The notes under the pieces were generated by a model. It worked only from the letters and a program-made list of their open reading frames with translations, had not been told where the DNA came from and did no database searches. The position numbers and the translations under genes were made by a program. Below are positions 31,429-34,017 of a DNA stretch of 34,017 nt, piece by piece. The stretch covers positions 1 to 34,017 of the forward strand of contig PNAG01000015.1 of the NCBI GenBank assembly GCA_003169845.1. Direction: 5' to 3'. This DNA comes from Candidatus Dormiibacterota bacterium. GTDB taxonomy: Bacteria; Chloroflexota; Dormibacteria; Dormibacterales; Dormibacteraceae. How positions within the stretch are numbered: position 1 is the stretch's first letter; the number at the start of each line of letters is the position of its first letter.

Positions 31429-31809
31429 ATGGCGAGATCCACCACGCGAAGGCCGCCATCCAACTGCCCTGTTTGCAACCACCGCCTGGCCACGACGCGC
31501 CTCACATGCCCGGAGTGCTCGACCGAGCTGTCGGGCGCGTTCACGTCGTGCGAGTTCTGCGTGCTGACCAACGAGGATCGTGACGTGCTCCGCGTCTTTC
31601 TCGCATCGCGCGGGAACATGAAAGAGCTCGAAAGGCATCTCGGGGTCAGCTACCCGACCGCGCGGGCGAGGTTCGACGCGCTCCTCGCGAAGATCGGCAT
31701 CGACCGGCCGTCCGCGGCTCCCTCCCCTACTCGAGTCGAGCTCATGGAGCAGGTCGCCCGCGGAGAAATAGACATCGACGAGGCGCTCAAGCGCCTCGAC
31801 GCCATTTAG
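31429..31809 (+). CDS. DUF2089-like zinc-ribbon regulator
   Basis: 126 aa, ATG 31429 immediately after the TAG of the previous gene. The N-terminus is a zinc ribbon with CPVCNH and CPECST pairs plus a further CEFC. The middle (LRVFLASRGNMKELERHLGVSYPTARARFDALLAKIG) is a helix-turn-helix-like segment typical of DUF2089. The C-terminus (LMEQVARGEIDIDEALKRL) is another SHOCT-like helix, the same kind of motif that starts the neighbouring protein. This suggests the two interact or are co-regulated, perhaps as a DNA-binding regulator with its beta-repeat partner. Confidence 0.85.
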   Translation: MARSTTRRPPSNCPVCNHRLATTRLTCPECSTELSGAFTSCEFCVLTNEDRDVLRVFLASRGNMKELERHLGVSYPTARARFDALLAKIGIDRPSAAPSPTRVELMEQVARGEIDIDEALKRLDAI

Positions 31810-31857
31810 ACAATCGAGACCATGCGCCGACTCGAGAACAGCTGAAGGAGGTCCCAC

Positions 31858-31923
31858 GTGAATCCCATGGAACGTGCCGACAGGATCGACCCGACCGGCG
31901 AAGCTCGCCGCACGCGGAGCTGA
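31858..31923 (+). CDS. Possible 21-aa leader peptide before MFS exporter
   Basis: GTG 31858 is preceded by a perfect AAGGAGG (31845-31851) at a 6-nt spacing, the best ribosome site in the neighbourhood. The frame encodes MNPMERADRIDPTGEARRTRS and stops at TGA 31921-31923. The transporter ATG follows after 4 nt (31928), with its own GGAG (31916-31919) inside the last leader codons. This layout suits translational coupling or leader-peptide control of an efflux pump. A decayed gene start is an alternative. Confidence 0.45.
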   Translation: MNPMERADRIDPTGEARRTRS

Positions 31924-31927
31924 AGAC

Positions 31928-33178
31928 ATGGTCGAGCTGATCACATCACCTGCTGTTGGCGCGCCGCGGCCGCGACCGTGGACGGTGTTTTCATCGGGGT
32001 CGTTTCGCAAGCTCTGGGTGGGGACGACCCTCTCGTTGTTCGGCGATTTCTTCAACTACATCGCCATGGCGTGGCTCGTCCTCCAGCTGACCGGTTCCGG
32101 CCTGGCGCTGGGCACGGTGCTCGTGGTGCAAGCGCTGCCAAGGGCGCTGCTCATGGTCATCGGAGGCGCGCTCGCCGACCGGCTCTCGTCGCGTCTGACC
32201 ATGCTCGGGTCCATGGGCCTGCGCGCCATCTTCGTCGGTCCTCTTGCCGTGCTCGTGCTCACGGGTCGCGTGCAGATGTGGGAGGTCTACGGGTTCGCCG
32301 TGGTGTTCGGCATCGTCGACGCGTTCTTCATGCCGGCCCGCACCTCGATCCTTCCCAAGGTTGTCGCCGACCACGAGCTGGAGCCGGGGAATGCGGTGCT
32401 GAACGTGACGGCCCAGACCTCCGTCATCCTGGGCCCTGTTCTCGGCGGCCTCATCGTGGCCGTCCTCGGAATCGGGTGGGCCTTCGCCGGGGACGCAGCC
32501 TGTTTCGCGATCGGCTTCCTGTTCATCCTGTGGCTGCCGGGTGCAGCTCGCGCTGCCGGAGAGAAGCACCCCGACGGGGGTCTCGCCGGTCAGATCGTGG
32601 CCGGCCTCCGCTACGCCTGGGCAAACATCGCCATCCGCGTAATGCTGATCGTCATCGCGGTCATCGATTTCGCCGCCAACGGGGCGCTGGGCGTGGGGCT
32701 GCCGACCCTGGCCCACGGGCGATTCGGCGCCGGCGCCACCGGCCTTGGAATCCTGCTCGGCGCGTGGGGAATCGGTGCGACCGCTGGAGCCCTGGGCGCC
32801 GGCTTAGTGTCGCCACCGAAGCGTTTCGGATGGTTGATCGTCTTGCTGTGCGCCTGGCTCGGTGTCGGCATCGGCGCGGTCGGCCTGGTGCACTCACTCG
32901 TGCCTGCGGCGCTCCTGATGGGCTTTTCCGGTGTCGGCACCGGCGTGGTCAACACCTATGGGATCAGCTGGCTGCAGCGCCGGATCGACTCCGCCATGCA
33001 GGGCCGCGTGATGTCCCTGGTGATGCTCGCCTCTATGGGCCTGACCCCGTTGGCCTACGCGGCGTCAGGCGCGATCGCGAATGTCAACCCGTCGCTGCTG
33101 TTCCTGATCGCGGGAGGGATGATGCTCCTGTGCGCCGCCGGCGCCGCAGCGAGTCGCTCGGTCCGCACGTTGCGGTAG
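31928..33178 (+). CDS. MFS exporter (EntS/MFS_3-like)
   Basis: 416 aa from ATG 31928; an in-frame GTG at 31874 lies inside the leader ORF and has no ribosome site. About twelve membrane helices. It opens FRKLWVGTTLSLFGDFFNYIAMAWLVLQLTGSG, the pattern of the enterobactin-exporter-like branch, with the loop motif GGALADRLSSR and the later VLNVTAQTSVILGPVLGGLIV helix. Enterobactin, macrolide and other small-molecule efflux are known for this branch; nothing local identifies the substrate. It converges with the following gene after 5 bp. Confidence 0.9.
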   Translation: MVELITSPAVGAPRPRPWTVFSSGSFRKLWVGTTLSLFGDFFNYIAMAWLVLQLTGSGLALGTVLVVQALPRALLMVIGGALADRLSSRLTMLGSMGLRAIFVGPLAVLVLTGRVQMWEVYGFAVVFGIVDAFFMPARTSILPKVVADHELEPGNAVLNVTAQTSVILGPVLGGLIVAVLGIGWAFAGDAACFAIGFLFILWLPGAARAAGEKHPDGGLAGQIVAGLRYAWANIAIRVMLIVIAVIDFAANGALGVGLPTLAHGRFGAGATGLGILLGAWGIGATAGALGAGLVSPPKRFGWLIVLLCAWLGVGIGAVGLVHSLVPAALLMGFSGVGTGVVNTYGISWLQRRIDSAMQGRVMSLVMLASMGLTPLAYAASGAIANVNPSLLFLIAGGMMLLCAAGAAASRSVRTLR

Positions 33179-33183
33179 GACCC

Positions 33184-34017
33184 CTACTTGATGCCGGCCG
33201 CGTGAAGTCCCGCCGCATGTGCGCTGGAGGCGTCTGCACCGGCGTCGAGCGCATGCACCGCGGCGGTCGCGAATGCGTGTGCTTTGTGCTGGTCCAGCGC
33301 AAGGTCGATGTTCGCCAGCGAGAACCAGGCGCAGTAGGACTGGCGGTCGGCTGACACGGGCACCGGCGGCCGCGTCATCGCCGCTGTCGCCCACTGCACC
33401 GCGGTCGCGACGTCCTTGCCGCTCGACAGGGCCTGGAAAGCGCCCTGGGCGGCAGCGTGGCATGCGCTCGCCGGAGCACCGCCGCGCTTGGCCCAGGCAA
33501 ACCACTCGGCGTAGGAACGGTCTTCGGGGCTGGGAACGACCTTCTGGGGCTCGGCCTTTTGCTTCTGCTCGACGACCTCCCATGACGACCTGGTACCGGT
33601 TGCCGCCGGCTTCTGGGCCGTGGGTTGCTGCGCGACAGGCGCCTGCGCGGCGGGCGCCGGCTGCTGCTGGACGGCCGGCGGCGGCGCGGCGGGTTGGGGC
33701 CGGGGCGGCGGCGGCGCGGCAGGAGTCGCGTGCTCCGTGGTGACGTGAATCTGGGGCGCCCAGGCAGGGATCGGCACGGCCGCGGGCCAGTCGATCGCCG
33801 CCTCCGAGCTCTTGACCGGCGTTTCCGGCGTCGCCGCTGAGGCGGCCACAGGAGCGGCCGGAGTTGGGGTTGGAGTGGCCGGCGCGGGTGCCGGCGGGAT
33901 TGCGGCCGGCGGAGCAGGCGGCACGATCGGAGCCGGCGGCAGGGTCGGAGCGGTCGGCGCGACCACGGCCGGCGGGACAGTCGGAGCCGTAGGCATCTCC
34001 ATGGCCGGCGGCACGGT
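33184..34017 (-). CDS. Pro/Ala-rich protein, N-terminus cut by window edge
   Basis: At least 276 aa are visible; the frame stays open to the end of the window, so the true start lies outside. Residues up to about 165 are low-complexity Pro/Ala/Thr/Gln. A C-terminal folded part follows, with two similar helical units (SYAEWFAWAKRGGAPASACHAAAQGAFQALSSGK and SYCAWFSLANIDLALDQHKAHAFATAAVHALDAG). Each unit begins S-Y-x-x-W-F and ends in an Ala-rich helix, so this is an internal duplication. The family is not recognised. The linker composition resembles the FHA protein at 18154-19839. Confidence 0.75.
   Translation of the reverse strand, partial: TVPPAMEMPTAPTVPPAVVAPTAPTLPPAPIVPPAPPAAIPPAPAPATPTPTPAAPVAASAATPETPVKSSEAAIDWPAAVPIPAWAPQIHVTTEHATPAAPPPPRPQPAAPPPAVQQQPAPAAQAPVAQQPTAQKPAATGTRSSWEVVEQKQKAEPQKVVPSPEDRSYAEWFAWAKRGGAPASACHAAAQGAFQALSSGKDVATAVQWATAAMTRPPVPVSADRQSYCAWFSLANIDLALDQHKAHAFATAAVHALDAGADASSAHAAGLHAAGIK

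Noticed and set aside
30652..32055. 467-aa minus-strand frame
   Set aside because: Crosses the strong plus-strand promoter and three coherent plus-strand genes.
31978..33354. 458-aa plus-strand frame
   Set aside because: Out-of-frame shadow of the MFS exporter; Arg-rich without motifs.

Overview
The window is a dense, GC-rich (roughly two-thirds G+C) bacterial chromosome segment with about 36 protein genes, one tRNA and at least one structured non-coding RNA candidate. Frequent GTG/TTG starts, many 1-11 bp overlaps between co-directional genes, a candidate leaderless promoter and an MshC-like cysteine ligase point to a soil-type high-GC lineage. Chloroflexota, Dormibacterota or an actinobacterial relative would all fit. 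This placement is inference, since no rRNA is present. I see no phage, transposon, CRISPR array or IS element; this is a housekeeping/accessory mosaic.

Layout. (1) 1-4206, minus strand: an ECF sigma factor, a membrane-anchored Rieske protein with an extra N-terminal domain, and an 87-aa unknown protein form a tightly coupled trio (4-bp overlap, then 1-bp gap). After 222 bp of hairpin-rich DNA come metK and an MshC/CysRS-like ligase. (2) 4338-6936: a DUF4349-type lipoprotein (minus) diverges from an ABC-F ATPase (plus). (3) 6977-9464: a stand-alone lipoyl-domain protein abuts a sarcosine-oxidase-like flavoenzyme (plus), which converges on a DUF6941-like/DedA pair (minus) with interlocked stop codons. 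(4) 9602-11544: a beta-propeller-like lipoprotein, tRNA(CAT) and a DoxX protein. (5) 11586-13289, minus: a UROD-superfamily protein with a methyltransferase-type Zn motif, a VOC protein and a small ferredoxin-like-fold protein. (6) 13313-17374, plus: a 112-aa unknown coupled to glycolate oxidase glcD-glcE-glcF. (7) 17371-19839, minus: a PP2C phosphatase and a membrane-anchored FHA protein with a long Trp/Pro/Ala repeat linker. (8) 19966-24405, minus: galT-galK plus a GH2 protein whose two catalytic carboxylates appear to be lost. (9) 24537-25239, plus: a roughly 220-nt structured RNA ending in a perfect intrinsic terminator 19 bp before a PaaI-type thioesterase. (10) 25241-30574, minus: an MFS transporter, metallophosphoesterase, tandem GNAT, DnaJ-like protein and a membrane spermidine-synthase-like protein. 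(11) 30627-33178, plus: a strong promoter sits almost on the GTG of a DUF4097-like gene, followed by a DUF2089-like regulator, a 21-codon leader ORF with a perfect Shine-Dalgarno, and an MFS exporter. (12) 33184-end, minus: a Pro/Ala-rich protein cut by the window edge.

The parts that most resemble undescribed systems are the sigma/Rieske/87-aa module, the structured RNA at 24537-24755, the degenerate GH2 enzyme inside a Leloir operon, and the lipoyl-carrier/amine-oxidase pair. All functional statements come from reading motifs by eye; no database search or folding program was run.
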